This document shows positions 9,027 to 17,173 of a DNA stretch of 64,000 nucleotides, one piece after another (the first letter of the stretch is position 1; each line of letters begins with the position of its first letter). The notes under the pieces were generated by a model. That model searched no databases. It was not told where the DNA came from and saw only the letters and a program-made list of their open reading frames with translations. Source of the DNA: WTFV01 sp965203525 (GTDB lineage Bacteria; Acidobacteriota; Vicinamibacteria; Vicinamibacterales; UBA8438); contig OZ241898.1 of NCBI GenBank assembly GCA_965203525.1, positions 3,286,001-3,350,000 on the forward strand. Reading direction: 5' to 3'. A program made the translations under genes and the position numbers.

Positions 9027-9362
9027 ATGCTGACCCTCGACCCGGCGGAGCAGGTCTGGCTGGACGAGTACCGGCGCGCCCTTCGGATGCGCCATCCCGG
9101 CGTGGTCGCGCGGATGGTGATCTACGGCTCGAAGGCGCGCGGCGACGCGCATGAAGACAGCGACGTCGACGTGCTTCTCGTGGTCAGAAACGAGGCTGTC
9201 GATCTCAAGCGCAAGCTACGGCGCATCGGCTACGATCTGGCCGCGGCGTCCTGCGCCGTTCCGTCGATCATGGCGTGCACGCAGGCCGAGTGGGAGCATC
9301 TCGAGGACGTTCGGTCCCCGTACCGGGAGTCGGTCGAACGCGACGGAGTGACTGTCCTGTGA
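9027..9362 (+). CDS. MNT-type nucleotidyltransferase (antitoxin of HEPN/MNT pair)
   Basis: The 111-residue protein carries the minimal nucleotidyltransferase signature 'YGSKARGDAHEDSDVDVLLVV' split as GSxxRG and DxD. MNT proteins pair with HEPN toxins; characterised pairs neutralise the toxin by adenylylating or AMPylating it near its active site. The gene overlaps the next one by four bases (GTGA at 9359-9362), the usual tight coupling for this module. It sits between the tail of a methyltransferase-like gene and the tail of a restriction helicase, suggesting it was an internal cargo of a now-lost restriction locus. Confidence 0.85.
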   Translation: MLTLDPAEQVWLDEYRRALRMRHPGVVARMVIYGSKARGDAHEDSDVDVLLVVRNEAVDLKRKLRRIGYDLAAASCAVPSIMACTQAEWEHLEDVRSPYRESVERDGVTVL

Positions 9363-9784
9363 ACCGGGAGATGACGGTTGCGGAGTGGCGGCGCGCGTTG
9401 AAGGCGCTGGGCGCGGCCGAGGTCCTGATGCGCGCCGGCTATGCGGAGGATTCCATCTCTCGGAGCTACTACGCCGTTCTGCATGCCGCGAAGTCGGCGC
9501 TGTTCGTGCACGACGTCGCCACTTCGAGCCACTCCGGAACGCGGAGCATGTTCGGCCTTCATCTGGTGAATTCGGGCGAGATCGAGCGCAAGTGGGCGGG
9601 GGACCTTGCTGAAAGCACGGACGACCGGCTGATGGCGGATTATGGGATGCAGGTTCGCTTTTCCAGCGAGGAAGCCCGGTGCGAGCACGAGCGAGCCGAG
9701 GCGTTTCTCGATCGCATCCGGCGGTACCTGTCCGCGAAGGGCCTGACCGAGCAGGAGCTCGCATCAGAGCGCGGCGATGGCTGA
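9359..9784 (+). CDS. HEPN domain protein (toxin of HEPN/MNT pair)
   Basis: GTG at 9359, inside the stop codon of the MNT gene, is preferred: a GGAG motif sits at proper distance, whereas the ATG at 9371 has none. The 141-residue helical protein contains 'SISRSYYAVLHAAKSALF', fitting the HEPN RNase motif R-x(4-6)-H. It ends with a charged helix. HEPN toxins act as RNases or RNA-binding proteins held in check by their MNT partner. Both members look intact, unlike the flanking remnants. Confidence 0.83.
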   Translation: MNREMTVAEWRRALKALGAAEVLMRAGYAEDSISRSYYAVLHAAKSALFVHDVATSSHSGTRSMFGLHLVNSGEIERKWAGDLAESTDDRLMADYGMQVRFSSEEARCEHERAEAFLDRIRRYLSAKGLTEQELASERGDG

Positions 9785-9804
9785 GGCGGTCATCGCCTAC
9801 GACC

Positions 9805-10080
9805 GGGACCTGGATCATCGAGACCAAGGGCCGCGTCTGGGAAGGCACCCGCGAGAAGGACGCCGCGATGCGCGACTGGTGCCGGCGCGTCAGCGCCGCC
9901 GCCGGCGCGACGTGGCGGTACGCGCGGGTCAACCAGAACGAGTTCGACCCCGGCCTCGCCACGCTCCGGCGCCTGCTCGTCCGGACCGTCTGCGACGCCA
10001 TGTTCACGGAACGCGACCGGCGCGGAACGACCCTGTCGCGCGCCGAGGTCCGCCGGGCGCGCGACGAGGGACGGATGTGA
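9805..10080 (+). pseudogene. C-terminal remnant of a restriction helicase (Res-like)
   Basis: The frame reads 'GTWIIETKGRVWEGTREKDA', 'AMRDWCRRVSA' and 'WRYARVNQNEFDP', the C-terminal nuclease region of DEAD-box restriction endonucleases of the type III/BPTD_3080 class. Nothing of the helicase part precedes it: the sequence joins directly to the end of the HEPN gene. The frame remains open to 10080, but there is no plausible start for a functional product. Confidence 0.55.
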
Positions 10081-10101
10081 CGGCGGCCGGGGCGCCGCCC
10101 G

Positions 10102-11844
10102 TCACCGCCGCGCCGGCGGCAGCGCGAAGACCCAGATGACGCCCCCCTGCGGCACCAGCTTCTCGGCCTCGAAGTGCGCGTTGACGGCGCGCTGCATGCC
10201 CTGCGCGTCGACGCCCCAGCCGGACTGCACGGCGACGTACTGCACGCCGTCGATGGCGTAGGACGACGGCACGCCGATGACGCCGGAGTTGGTCCGCTGC
10301 TCCCACAGCACCTCGCCGGTCTCGGCGTCGAAGGCCCGGAAGTAGCGGTCGTTGGTGCCGCCCGCGAAGACGAGGCCGCCGCCGGTGGCGAGGATCGGCC
10401 CCCAGTTCTGCGAGTCGGCGAACTCGTGGGTCCAGACCTGCTCGCCGGTGGCGAGGTTCCACGCCTGGATCTCGCCGATGTGGTCCGCCTCGTCCACCAC
10501 GAACACGGTCTGCGACGCGCCGGTGAAGCCGCGGCCCGGCACGTAGTCCACCTCCACGCCGACCATCGTCGAGCAGAGGTTCTCGTTGGCGGGGATGTAG
10601 AGGTACCCCGTCCGCGGGCTGTAGGCGGCCGGCGGCCAGTCCTTGCCGCCCCACAGCGACGGGCAGAACGTCGCCGGCTTGTTCGTCCCCGGCTTGCGCT
10701 CGAGGTCGTACTCCGGACGGCCGGTGAGCGGGTCGATCGCCGTGAACACGTTCTGGTCCACGTAGGGCCGCGCCTCGACGAAGCCGATGGCGTCCGCCGT
10801 CCGCTCCAGCATCCACAGGTACCCGTTGCGGGCCGGGTGGACCAGGGCCGGAATGGTGCGGCCGTCGCGCGGGACGTCGATCAGGAGCGGCGCCGAGACC
10901 TCGTCCCAGTCCCACGAGCCGTTGTGGTGGTACTGGTGGTACCCCCTCAGCTCGCCGGTGTCGACGTCGAAGGCGACGACGGAGTTGGTGTAGAGGTTGT
11001 CGCCGGGCCGCTGGTCGCCGATCCACGGCCCCGGGTTGCCGGTGCCCCAGTAGGTGAGGTTCCGTTCGGGGTCGTACGATCCGGTGATCCAGATCGAGGC
11101 GCCGCCGGTGCGCCAGGTCTCGCCCGGCCAGGTCTCGTTCCCCGGCTCGCCCGGTCCCGGGATGGTGTGCGAGCGCCACACTTCGCCGCCGGTCTCGGGA
11201 TCGAGCGCCACCACGAACCCGCGGATGCCCCGCTCGCCGCCCGACGCCCCGACCAGCACCTTGCCGCCGGCCACCAGCGGCGCCAGGGTCATGTAGTAGC
11301 CGGTCCGGTAGTCGGCCACCGCGGTCTCCCAGACCACCTCGCCGGTCGCCGCGTCGAGGGCGACCACGAACGCGTCGTGCGTCGTGTGGAAGACCTTGTC
11401 GCCGTACAGGCCGACGCCGCGGTTCGTGCGGTGCGGGTGGGCCATGTCTTCCGGGAACTGCCGGTTGTAGACCCAGAGCTGCTCGCCGGCCCGCGCGTCG
11501 ATGGCGATGACCCGGTCCTCGGGCGTCGTCACGAACATCACGCCGCCGTTGACGATCGGCGGCGACTCGTGCCCCGACGTCACGCCGGTCGACATCGTCC
11601 ACACCGGCACGAGATCGGCCACGTTCTCCGCCGTGATCTGGTCGAGCGGACTGTAGCCCCAGCTGTCGTAGGTGCGGCGGTACATCAGCCAGTCGTCCGC
11701 GTCGCCGGCGCGCAGCCGCTCGTCCGTGACCGGGGCGTACGACGTCTCCGGCTCCTGCGCCGGCGCCGCCTGCGCGGCCAGCGTCACCGCCAGCGCGCCG
11801 GCCGCCGCCCGCGCGGCCCGTCTTCCGATCGCCACTGTCGTCAT
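10102..11844 (-). CDS. Periplasmic PQQ-dependent alcohol/sugar dehydrogenase
   Basis: The ATG at 11844 follows a GGAG site and opens a signal peptide ('MTTVAIGRRAARAAAGALAV', cleavage near AQEP). The roughly 550-residue mature protein is an eight-bladed quinoprotein propeller with repeated tryptophan-docking motifs ('GEQLWVY', 'GEVVWET', 'GEVWRSHT', 'GEVLWEQ'). It has the family motifs 'TYWGTGNPGPW', 'RPGDNLYTNS' and 'GSWDWDEVSAP'. In the last, a second Asp sits two residues after the putative catalytic Asp; in XoxF/PedH enzymes this marks lanthanide rather than calcium use. The product likely oxidises an alcohol or aldose and passes electrons to a cytochrome. A lactonase-like gene lies immediately upstream on the same strand. 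Confidence 0.88.
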   Translation of the reverse strand: MTTVAIGRRAARAAAGALAVTLAAQAAPAQEPETSYAPVTDERLRAGDADDWLMYRRTYDSWGYSPLDQITAENVADLVPVWTMSTGVTSGHESPPIVNGGVMFVTTPEDRVIAIDARAGEQLWVYNRQFPEDMAHPHRTNRGVGLYGDKVFHTTHDAFVVALDAATGEVVWETAVADYRTGYYMTLAPLVAGGKVLVGASGGERGIRGFVVALDPETGGEVWRSHTIPGPGEPGNETWPGETWRTGGASIWITGSYDPERNLTYWGTGNPGPWIGDQRPGDNLYTNSVVAFDVDTGELRGYHQYHHNGSWDWDEVSAPLLIDVPRDGRTIPALVHPARNGYLWMLERTADAIGFVEARPYVDQNVFTAIDPLTGRPEYDLERKPGTNKPATFCPSLWGGKDWPPAAYSPRTGYLYIPANENLCSTMVGVEVDYVPGRGFTGASQTVFVVDEADHIGEIQAWNLATGEQVWTHEFADSQNWGPILATGGGLVFAGGTNDRYFRAFDAETGEVLWEQRTNSGVIGVPSSYAIDGVQYVAVQSGWGVDAQGMQRAVNAHFEAEKLVPQGGVIWVFALPPARR

Positions 11845-11947
11845 CTCGTTCTCCACCTTCGCACGCGCACTGCGCACCATCGTTTGCACCCCCGGCCGGA
11901 CCCGCCGCGCCGGCTGCCGGCCGCCGGGCCCCGGTTCCCCGCGCCGG

Positions 11948-12988
11948 CTACCCCGCCAGCGTGGTCATCAGCACCCACATCGGGTTGTTGCCCACCTCGT
12001 AGGTCTCGAGGGGGGTGAGATCGCCGCTCTCCTGATCCACCTGGTAGGACGCCAGCCGGCCCGACTGCTGTCCGGCCGCGAACAGGAAGCGCCCGTCCGG
12101 ATCGAGTCCGAAGGCGCGCGGCACCGGCTCGGTCCCCACCCGGCCCGCCGCGGTCAGCCGTCCCGTCGCGCCGTCCACCCGGAAGCTGGCGACGCTGTTG
12201 TGGCCGCGGTTGGGCGCGAACAGGAACTCGCCGGACGCCGAGATGCGGATCTGCGAGCAGGTGTTGTTCCCGCCGTAGCCGGCCGGCAGCGTCGAGATGG
12301 TCTGCAGCGGCGCCAGCGTGCCCCGTTGCGGGTCGATCGCGTACGCCGTCACGCTGCTCCCCTGCTCGTCCGAGAAGTAGACGACGTCGAGGAACGGGTG
12401 GAACGCCAGGGCCCGCGGCCCCAGGTACTCCCGCGGGGCGTGGAACGGCGGATCGTTCGGCGCGAGACGGCCGGTCCGCTCGTCGAACCGGAACTGGTGG
12501 ATGCGGTTCGGCCCGCGGTTGGCGATGTGCGGGACGTAGGCGAACCGGTTCGACCGGTCGGTCAGAATCGCGTGCGCCCCGTGCGCCGTGTACCGCCACT
12601 CCACCGGCGGGAACGTCACCGCGCCGTCGTCGTTCACCGCGTGCACCGCGGCCGTGCTCTGGTAGTAGTAGGCCGACAGCACGAAGCGCCCGGTCCGGTC
12701 GGTCGAGACGTAGACCGGCTCGCCCTGCAGCGGCGTCGTGCCGAGGAACGACAGGCTCCCGGTCCGCGGATCGACGCGGTAGCTGGAGATTTCCTGGCTC
12801 CCCCGCCGGCCGACGTGGAGCACGCGCTTGTCGGGCGAGAGCGCCAGCGGTGCCGGCCCGCCCTCGACCGCCACGTCCTCCTGCCAGCTCAGCGCGCTGG
12901 TGGAGGGGTTCATCGTGAAGATCGAGATCCGGTCGTCGTCCTGGAGCGCGACGTACATGTGGTGCCGGGTCTGCCGTCTGTTCCTCAT
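11948..12988 (-). CDS. Lactonase family seven-bladed beta-propeller
   Basis: The 346-residue protein belongs to the lactonase/6-phosphogluconolactonase-like family (PF10282): repeated 'ISIFTMNPSTSAL', 'SYRVDPRTGSLSFLG', 'YAIDPQRGTLAPLQT' and 'SYQVDQESGDLTPLETY' blade motifs. The start has an excellent GGAGGAGGAA site. No signal peptide is obvious ('MRNRRQTRHHMYVALQDDD'), so it may be cytoplasmic or use another route. Members hydrolyse sugar lactones or merely bind ligands. Its place directly before a PQQ dehydrogenase suggests it could open the lactone that enzyme would produce. Confidence 0.82.
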   Translation of the reverse strand: MRNRRQTRHHMYVALQDDDRISIFTMNPSTSALSWQEDVAVEGGPAPLALSPDKRVLHVGRRGSQEISSYRVDPRTGSLSFLGTTPLQGEPVYVSTDRTGRFVLSAYYYQSTAAVHAVNDDGAVTFPPVEWRYTAHGAHAILTDRSNRFAYVPHIANRGPNRIHQFRFDERTGRLAPNDPPFHAPREYLGPRALAFHPFLDVVYFSDEQGSSVTAYAIDPQRGTLAPLQTISTLPAGYGGNNTCSQIRISASGEFLFAPNRGHNSVASFRVDGATGRLTAAGRVGTEPVPRAFGLDPDGRFLFAAGQQSGRLASYQVDQESGDLTPLETYEVGNNPMWVLMTTLAG

Positions 12989-13061
12989 CGGTTCCTCCTC
13001 CCGCCGGGCGCGCGCCGGCCGGCGCCGCCGGGGGCGTGGCCGGCGCGCATTCCCCGCCGCC

Positions 13062-13646
13062 TCACAGCGGCCGGATGCGCACGTTGCGGAACTTCACGAC
13101 GCCGAGGCCGTACTGCAGGGCGACGGGGCCATCGGCGAACTGCGTGTCCTCGACGTCGACCATGTGCAGCCCGTTCAGCGTCACCAGGATCCGCGAGCCT
13201 TCCACGCGGATGTCGTAGCTGTTCCACCGCCCGCCGGTCATCACCACGCTCGCCGGCGGCGCGATGTGGACGATGCCGCCGGTGCGGTAGGTCTGGTCGG
13301 CGCGGGTGTCGTAGATGTTCACCTCGTAGGAGTTGCGGTCGTTGACGCTGGCCGGGTCGGCGCAACGGACGAAGATGCCGCTGTTGGCCGGCTCGTCCAC
13401 CCAGAAGTCCAGGGTCAGGTGGAAGTCGGAGTACGACTCCTTCGTCACCAGGAAGCCGCTGCCGGCGTCGGCCTGCACGACGCCGTCGACGATCTCCCAG
13501 TTGGCGTCGCCGATCGGGTTGAAGTTGTCCAGGCCGGATCCGTCGAACAGGACCGTCCAGTCTTCCTGGGCGGACGCGCCCGGCGCGTGGAAGCCGGCGA
13601 TCCCGACGCCGAGCAGACAGAAAACGATGATTGCTGCGCGCTTCAT
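13062..13646 (-). CDS. Secreted DUF1080 (3-keto-disaccharide hydrolase-like) protein
   Basis: The ATG at 13646 has a GGAG site eight bases upstream and begins a signal peptide ('MKRAAIIVFCLLGVGIAGFH', cleavage near ASAQ). The 194-residue protein shows the DUF1080 jelly-roll marks: 'WTVLFDGSGLDNFNPIGDANW', 'FHLTLDFWVDEPANSGIFVR', 'YEVNIYDTR' and 'GRWNSYDIRVEGSRILVTLNG' seen in shorter pieces. Family members act on 3-keto-glycosides in a pathway where quinoproteins or flavoproteins first oxidise the sugar. That fits the neighbouring oxidoreductases, though the substrate is unknown. Confidence 0.87.
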   Translation of the reverse strand: MKRAAIIVFCLLGVGIAGFHAPGASAQEDWTVLFDGSGLDNFNPIGDANWEIVDGVVQADAGSGFLVTKESYSDFHLTLDFWVDEPANSGIFVRCADPASVNDRNSYEVNIYDTRADQTYRTGGIVHIAPPASVVMTGGRWNSYDIRVEGSRILVTLNGLHMVDVEDTQFADGPVALQYGLGVVKFRNVRIRPL

Positions 13647-13878
13647 GTGGAGTCTCCTTCTCGTGTCCCGCGGACAGGCGGCGGGGCGTGTCGGCGGATC
13701 AGGTGGCGACGATCGACGCCCTGCCGGGTGGCGCGGACCGGCGCTCCGGCGCGGACGCCGTCCCCGCCGCGCAGGCGAGCCGGACGAGTCCGCGGGGAAC
13801 GGCCGGCGGCGCGACGCCGGGCGGCAGGGCGAGCACGGCCCACTTATAGCACAAGACCGTGCCGCCAAGGCGGCGTGC

Positions 13879-14048
13879 GCCGCGCCCCCGGGCCGGCTGC
13901 GCCGCGCCGCCGGCTACGCCAGCAGTTCCAGCAGCGCCGACGACACCGCATCCGGCCGCTACGTAACGCCGCGCCCCCGGACCGGCTGCGCCGCGCCGCG
14001 GCTACGCCAGCAGTTCCAGCAGCGCCGACGACACCGCATCCGGCCGCT
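13879..14048. repeat. Tandem duplication of a gene's 3' end, offset 88-89 bases
   Basis: Bases 13968-14048 (the last codons of the downstream hydrolase gene and flanking sequence) are repeated at 13879-13960 with few changes. The duplicated copy lies outside the gene, so the coding sequence is unaffected. Confidence 0.9.
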
Positions 14049-15015
14049 GCGGCGCCAGGTCGTGTCCGGCGCCCTCGACGATGCGCCGCGCGACGAGGTT
14101 CGGGAACCGGCGCCGGTCCGCCGCGGGGTCGGCCGACGGCCGGCCGAAGCCGCTGTCGGCGCCGCGCAGGACGATGGCCGGTACGGTGATCGGGGGCCGC
14201 CCGGCCAGCCGCCGCTCGACGTCCAGGAAGCGTTCTTCGCCCGGCGCGTAGCCGTGCCGGTGCCGGTAGGAGTGGATCACGACCGCGACGAAGTCCGGAT
14301 TGTCGAACGCCGGGGCCGAGCGGCCGTACGCCTCGTCGGTGTACTCCCAGGTCGGCGACCAGGTCTCCCACAGGTAGCGGATGATCGCGTGGCGGTTCTC
14401 CTCGAGGCCGGCCCTGCCCCGCTCCGTGTTGAAGTACCACTGGTACCAGAGACGGGCCTCGGCCGCCGCCGACGGCGAGGGGGCCGACGGCGACACGGTG
14501 TCCTGCACGGAATAGCCGCCGATGGCGACCTGCGCGCGCACCCGCTCCGGGCGCAGGATGGAGGTGATGCACGCGGCGCGGTTGCCCCAGTCGAACCCGG
14601 CCAGCGCCATCCGCTCCAGCCCCAGCGCGTCGGCGAAGTCGACGACGTCCTGCGCGATGGCCGCCTGCTCCGCCATGCGCGGGGCGTCCGGATCGCGGAA
14701 CCGCGTCGCGCCGTAGCCGCGCAGGTACGGCGCCAGCACCCGGTAGCCGGCCGCCGCCAGCGGGGGGACCACGCCGTCCCACGCGCGAACGTCGTACGGA
14801 AAGCCGTGCAGGAGGACGATCGGGAACCCGGCCGGGTCGCCGCTCTCCTCGTAGCCGATCTCCAGCACATCGGTCGCGGCCGAACGCAGCACGGGCGCCG
14901 CCGCGCCGGTCTGCGCCGGCGGACGCGCGCCGGCGGCCCGCGGGGAGCCGCCGGCCGCCGCCAGCGCCCCGGCGGCCCCCGCGCTCTTCAGGAACTCTCT
15001 CCGGCTCGGCGCCAT
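14002..15015 (-). CDS. Tat-exported alpha/beta-hydrolase (epoxide hydrolase/dehalogenase type)
   Basis: The N-terminus 'MAPSRREFLKSAGAAG' is a textbook twin-arginine signal. The hydrolase core has 'VLLHGFPYDVRAW', then 'ALAGFDWGNRAA', where the nucleophile position is Asp (G-x-D-x-G), as in epoxide hydrolases and haloalkane dehalogenases rather than Ser esterases. The His is in 'EGAGHDLAPQRP'. A cap region (about 190-270) is rich in Trp and Tyr ('LWYQWYFNTERG'). Thus an epoxide- or halide-cleaving activity outside the cytoplasm is plausible. It begins nine bases after the stop of the upstream quinoprotein-like gene, so the two are probably co-transcribed. Confidence 0.85.
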   Translation of the reverse strand: MAPSRREFLKSAGAAGALAAAGGSPRAAGARPPAQTGAAAPVLRSAATDVLEIGYEESGDPAGFPIVLLHGFPYDVRAWDGVVPPLAAAGYRVLAPYLRGYGATRFRDPDAPRMAEQAAIAQDVVDFADALGLERMALAGFDWGNRAACITSILRPERVRAQVAIGGYSVQDTVSPSAPSPSAAAEARLWYQWYFNTERGRAGLEENRHAIIRYLWETWSPTWEYTDEAYGRSAPAFDNPDFVAVVIHSYRHRHGYAPGEERFLDVERRLAGRPPITVPAIVLRGADSGFGRPSADPAADRRRFPNLVARRIVEGAGHDLAPQRPDAVSSALLELLA

Positions 15016-15024
15016 GACCGCCCC

Positions 15025-16368
15025 CTATTGCTTCCGGATGCTGTACAGCTTCGAGGCGGTGCGAATCAGCAGCCGGCCGCCGGCGATCGCCGGCGACGCC
15101 ATCGCCATCTCGTCCAGGCTGTTGACGCCGACCACCTCGTACTCGCGGCCGGCCCGGATCACGTAGGTGTCGCCCTGCTCGCTCAGCGCGAAGACCTTGC
15201 CGTTGTAGGCCCACGGCGACGACGTGAAGCTGGCGCCCACGCGGATCCGCTGGCGCCCGTAGATCGGCTCGCCGGTGACCGCGTCGTAGGCCTCGAAGAA
15301 GCCGCGGTCGAGCAGGCTGTAGTAAACGTCGCCGTAGATCAGGGGCGACGTGTTGTAGTTGCCCGCCCGCGGCTGGTACCAGGCGACGAACTCGTTCGAC
15401 CGCTCGCCCGCGCCGAGCGTGACGTCGCCGCTCGCGCCGGGCCGGATCGCGTACGCCGGGCGATGCTCGTCGCGGAAGTAGCCGGAGTTGACGTAGACGA
15501 GGCCGTGGCTGGAGAACGGCGTCGCGATGGCCGCCCACGACATCCGCCCGTCCATCTCCCACAAGAGGCGCCCGTCGAGGTCGTAGGAGCGGATGCGGTT
15601 GACGCCGGAGGTCACGATCTCGGTGCGCAGCTCGTTCTCCCACACGTAAGGGGTGGCCCAGGTCGACACCTCGTCGCGCGCCGTCCGCCACAGCTCCTCG
15701 CCGGTGCGCTTGTCGAGGGCGGCCAGCCACGACTCCTCCTCGTTGTCGTACAGGATGATCAGCATGTCGCCGTGCACCACCGGCGAGGAGGCCGAGCCCC
15801 ACGCGGAGCGCGTCCGCCGGTCCGGAATCAGGACCCGCCAGACCTCGGCGCCCTCCATGTCGAAGGCGTACAGGCCCAGGTCGCCGAAGCGGACGTAGAC
15901 GCGCTCGCCGTCCGTGGCCGGGGTCTCCGACGCGTAGGTGTTCTTCATGTGGCGCGGGAACTCCGGCTGGCCGCGCCGCACCGACCGTTGCCACAGGACC
16001 GCGCCGGTCTCCAGGTCCAGGCAGTAGACCCGCCAGTCGTGATCCAGCGGCACCGGCTCCGGGCGCCCGTTGGGGGCGTACAGCCCCGGCTTGGGCTGCT
16101 CGAACTCCCCGGCCGCGGTGACCGTGGTCAGGAAGACGCGGTTTCCCCAGACCACCGGGCTGGACCAGCCGAGACCGGGGACGTCGGCCACCCACTCGAC
16201 GTTCTCCGTCCGGCTCCACCGCTCCGGCAGGTCCGGGTCGTCGGCCACCGCCGCGTTCATCGTCGGCCCGCGGAACTGGGGCCAGTTGTCGTTCGCCGCG
16301 GCGGGCTGCGCCAGCGCCAGGGCCGCGGCCGCCGCCAGGAAACACGGGGTGAGCGCCATCCGTTTCAT
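15025..16368 (-). CDS. Exported PQQ-like beta-propeller (BamB-like) protein
   Basis: The ATG at 16368 is preceded by GGGAGG at seven bases and starts a signal peptide ('MKRMALTPCFLAAAAALALA'). The 447-residue protein opens with 'NWPQFRGPTMN', the typical start of Planctomycetes/Acidobacteria outer-membrane-assembly-like PQQ propellers. It has repeated blades such as 'YCLDLETGAVLWQR', 'LYAFDMEGAEVW' and 'LAALDKRTGEELWR'. These proteins do not necessarily bind PQQ, and a structural or ligand-binding role is as likely as catalysis. It heads a two-gene unit with the Tat hydrolase. Confidence 0.82.
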   Translation of the reverse strand: MKRMALTPCFLAAAAALALAQPAAANDNWPQFRGPTMNAAVADDPDLPERWSRTENVEWVADVPGLGWSSPVVWGNRVFLTTVTAAGEFEQPKPGLYAPNGRPEPVPLDHDWRVYCLDLETGAVLWQRSVRRGQPEFPRHMKNTYASETPATDGERVYVRFGDLGLYAFDMEGAEVWRVLIPDRRTRSAWGSASSPVVHGDMLIILYDNEEESWLAALDKRTGEELWRTARDEVSTWATPYVWENELRTEIVTSGVNRIRSYDLDGRLLWEMDGRMSWAAIATPFSSHGLVYVNSGYFRDEHRPAYAIRPGASGDVTLGAGERSNEFVAWYQPRAGNYNTSPLIYGDVYYSLLDRGFFEAYDAVTGEPIYGRQRIRVGASFTSSPWAYNGKVFALSEQGDTYVIRAGREYEVVGVNSLDEMAMASPAIAGGRLLIRTASKLYSIRKQ

Positions 16369-16380
16369 CGGTCGACCTCC

Positions 16381-16484
16381 CATTCAACACCCGGCCGCGC
16401 CGCCCCGAAAGGTGCGCACCGTGACGGTCCCGGCCGCGGGCCTTCCCCATTCACCGCCCGGTCCGGCCGCGCCGCCCCGAAAGG
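16381..16484. repeat. Direct duplication, offset 72 bases
   Basis: The core 'ccggccgcgccgccccgaaa' at 16391-16412 recurs at 16463-16484, preceded in both by a similar 'cattcaNcNcccgg'. It lies upstream of the BamB-like gene start. The interval 16369-16674 holds this and the next duplication and no gene. Confidence 0.85.
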
Positions 16485-16525
16485 GCGGCAGGAACGCCTA
16501 CATCATCGCACGCCGGCCGCGGGGC

Positions 16526-16634
16526 GCGCACGCCTCGACGCCGTCCGGCGGCGGGCGTTCGACTCGACCGGGGCGGGGCGCAAGGCGCGCGGACCCCGCG
16601 GCGCACGCCTCGACGCCGTCCGGCGGCGGGCGTT
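16526..16634. repeat. Perfect 34-base direct repeat, offset 75 bases
   Basis: The 34 bases at 16526-16559 ('gcgcacgcctcgacgccgtc'...) recur exactly at 16601-16634, just beyond the terminator of the small transcription unit described next. Confidence 0.9.
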
Positions 16635-16674
16635 TCGACTGCCCCGGAGCGGCCGGAGGCCCGGCCCGCACACG

Positions 16675-16707
16675 AAAAAGGGCCCCGACCCTTGCGGATC
16701 GGGGCCC
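16675..16707 (-). terminator. Intrinsic terminator of the small minus-strand unit
   Basis: On the minus strand a GC stem GGGCCCCGA/TCGGGGCCC with a loop containing GCAA is followed by five T. This is the clearest rho-independent terminator in the window, facing away from the small ORF at 16786-16830. Confidence 0.85.
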
Positions 16708-16785
16708 CCGGATGGCCTGCGTCGGCGGCGTTGGGTACCCCCGTCCACGGGGCGTCCCGCCACCCGTTCGGAGCGCGGGAGGTCC

Positions 16786-16830
16786 CTACGAGGACGCCAC
16801 CTCCGCAGAGCCCGTACTTTGGTCGTCCAC
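16786..16830 (-). CDS. 14-codon ORF with perfect extended Shine-Dalgarno
   Basis: Minus-strand AAGGAGGTGATCCA (16831-16844) is followed at once by GTG. The 14-residue product is VDDQSTGSAEVASS, ending in TAG. Fourteen consecutive bases complement the 3' end of 16S rRNA, with the GGAGG core seven bases from the start codon. I do not recognise the peptide; it is Ser/Asp/Glu-rich and hydrophilic, with no signal or helix pattern. The overlapping longer frame has no ribosome-binding site and looks non-coding. Confidence 0.45.
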   Translation of the reverse strand: MDDQSTGSAEVASS

Positions 16831-16946
16831 TGGATCACCTCCTTGCTTGGGCGCAACCGTCAACGGCGGGCCCCAACCCGCCCGGCCTCCGGAGTCGCCC
16901 AGACCCACCGGATGCCGCCGCGCCGGTGGCGCGGAGCGTCCCGCTG

Positions 16947-16975
16947 ATCGTCGGCCACGGCGCGCCCGTTGTCAA
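16947..16975 (-). promoter_or_regulatory. Promoter-like element of the small unit
   Basis: The minus strand has a consensus -35 TTGACA (16970-16975), a 17-base spacer and GACGAT (16947-16952) as a weak -10. A perfect -35 is rare in such GC-rich DNA. Confidence 0.4.
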
Positions 16976-17173
16976 ATCGCGCGCCGTTCGACGGGTGCAC
17001 CATGCCGGCGCGCTTCAACCGTGCGCCGACCTGCTTGCAACCGGCCTCGACCACGCCCGATGGAGAGTCTCGGAGGCGGGGTCCTGGTGTCGGGCCGCTG
17101 GCTGGCTCCAGCGCCGTACGCCGTCTGCCCGATGTCCTCGTCGAAGTGCCTTCCGGGGCTCCGACACCGCCCC

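Larger units (their letters stand above)
16675..16941 (-). ncRNA. Candidate small transcript with mini-ORF
   Basis: A promoter-like element, a leader of about 95 bases, a full-length Shine-Dalgarno with a 14-codon ORF and an intrinsic terminator define a unit of about 265 bases. The leader contains a possible stem (GGGCGGG paired with CCCGCC). No known RNA family is recognised. It could be a regulatory RNA, a leader-peptide unit or a small-protein gene. The stretch 16845-17173 outside this unit has no other gene. Confidence 0.45.

Noticed and set aside
16831..16845. Plus strand 'tggatcacctcctt' equals the 3' end of 16S rRNA
   Set aside because: Only about 15 bases match; nothing upstream resembles 16S rRNA. 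On the minus strand it is a Shine-Dalgarno sequence before a start codon, which explains it better.
16503..16856. 117-codon open frame overlapping the small unit on the minus strand
   Set aside because: It is extremely Arg-rich, has no ribosome-binding site, runs through the terminator and contains the direct repeats.
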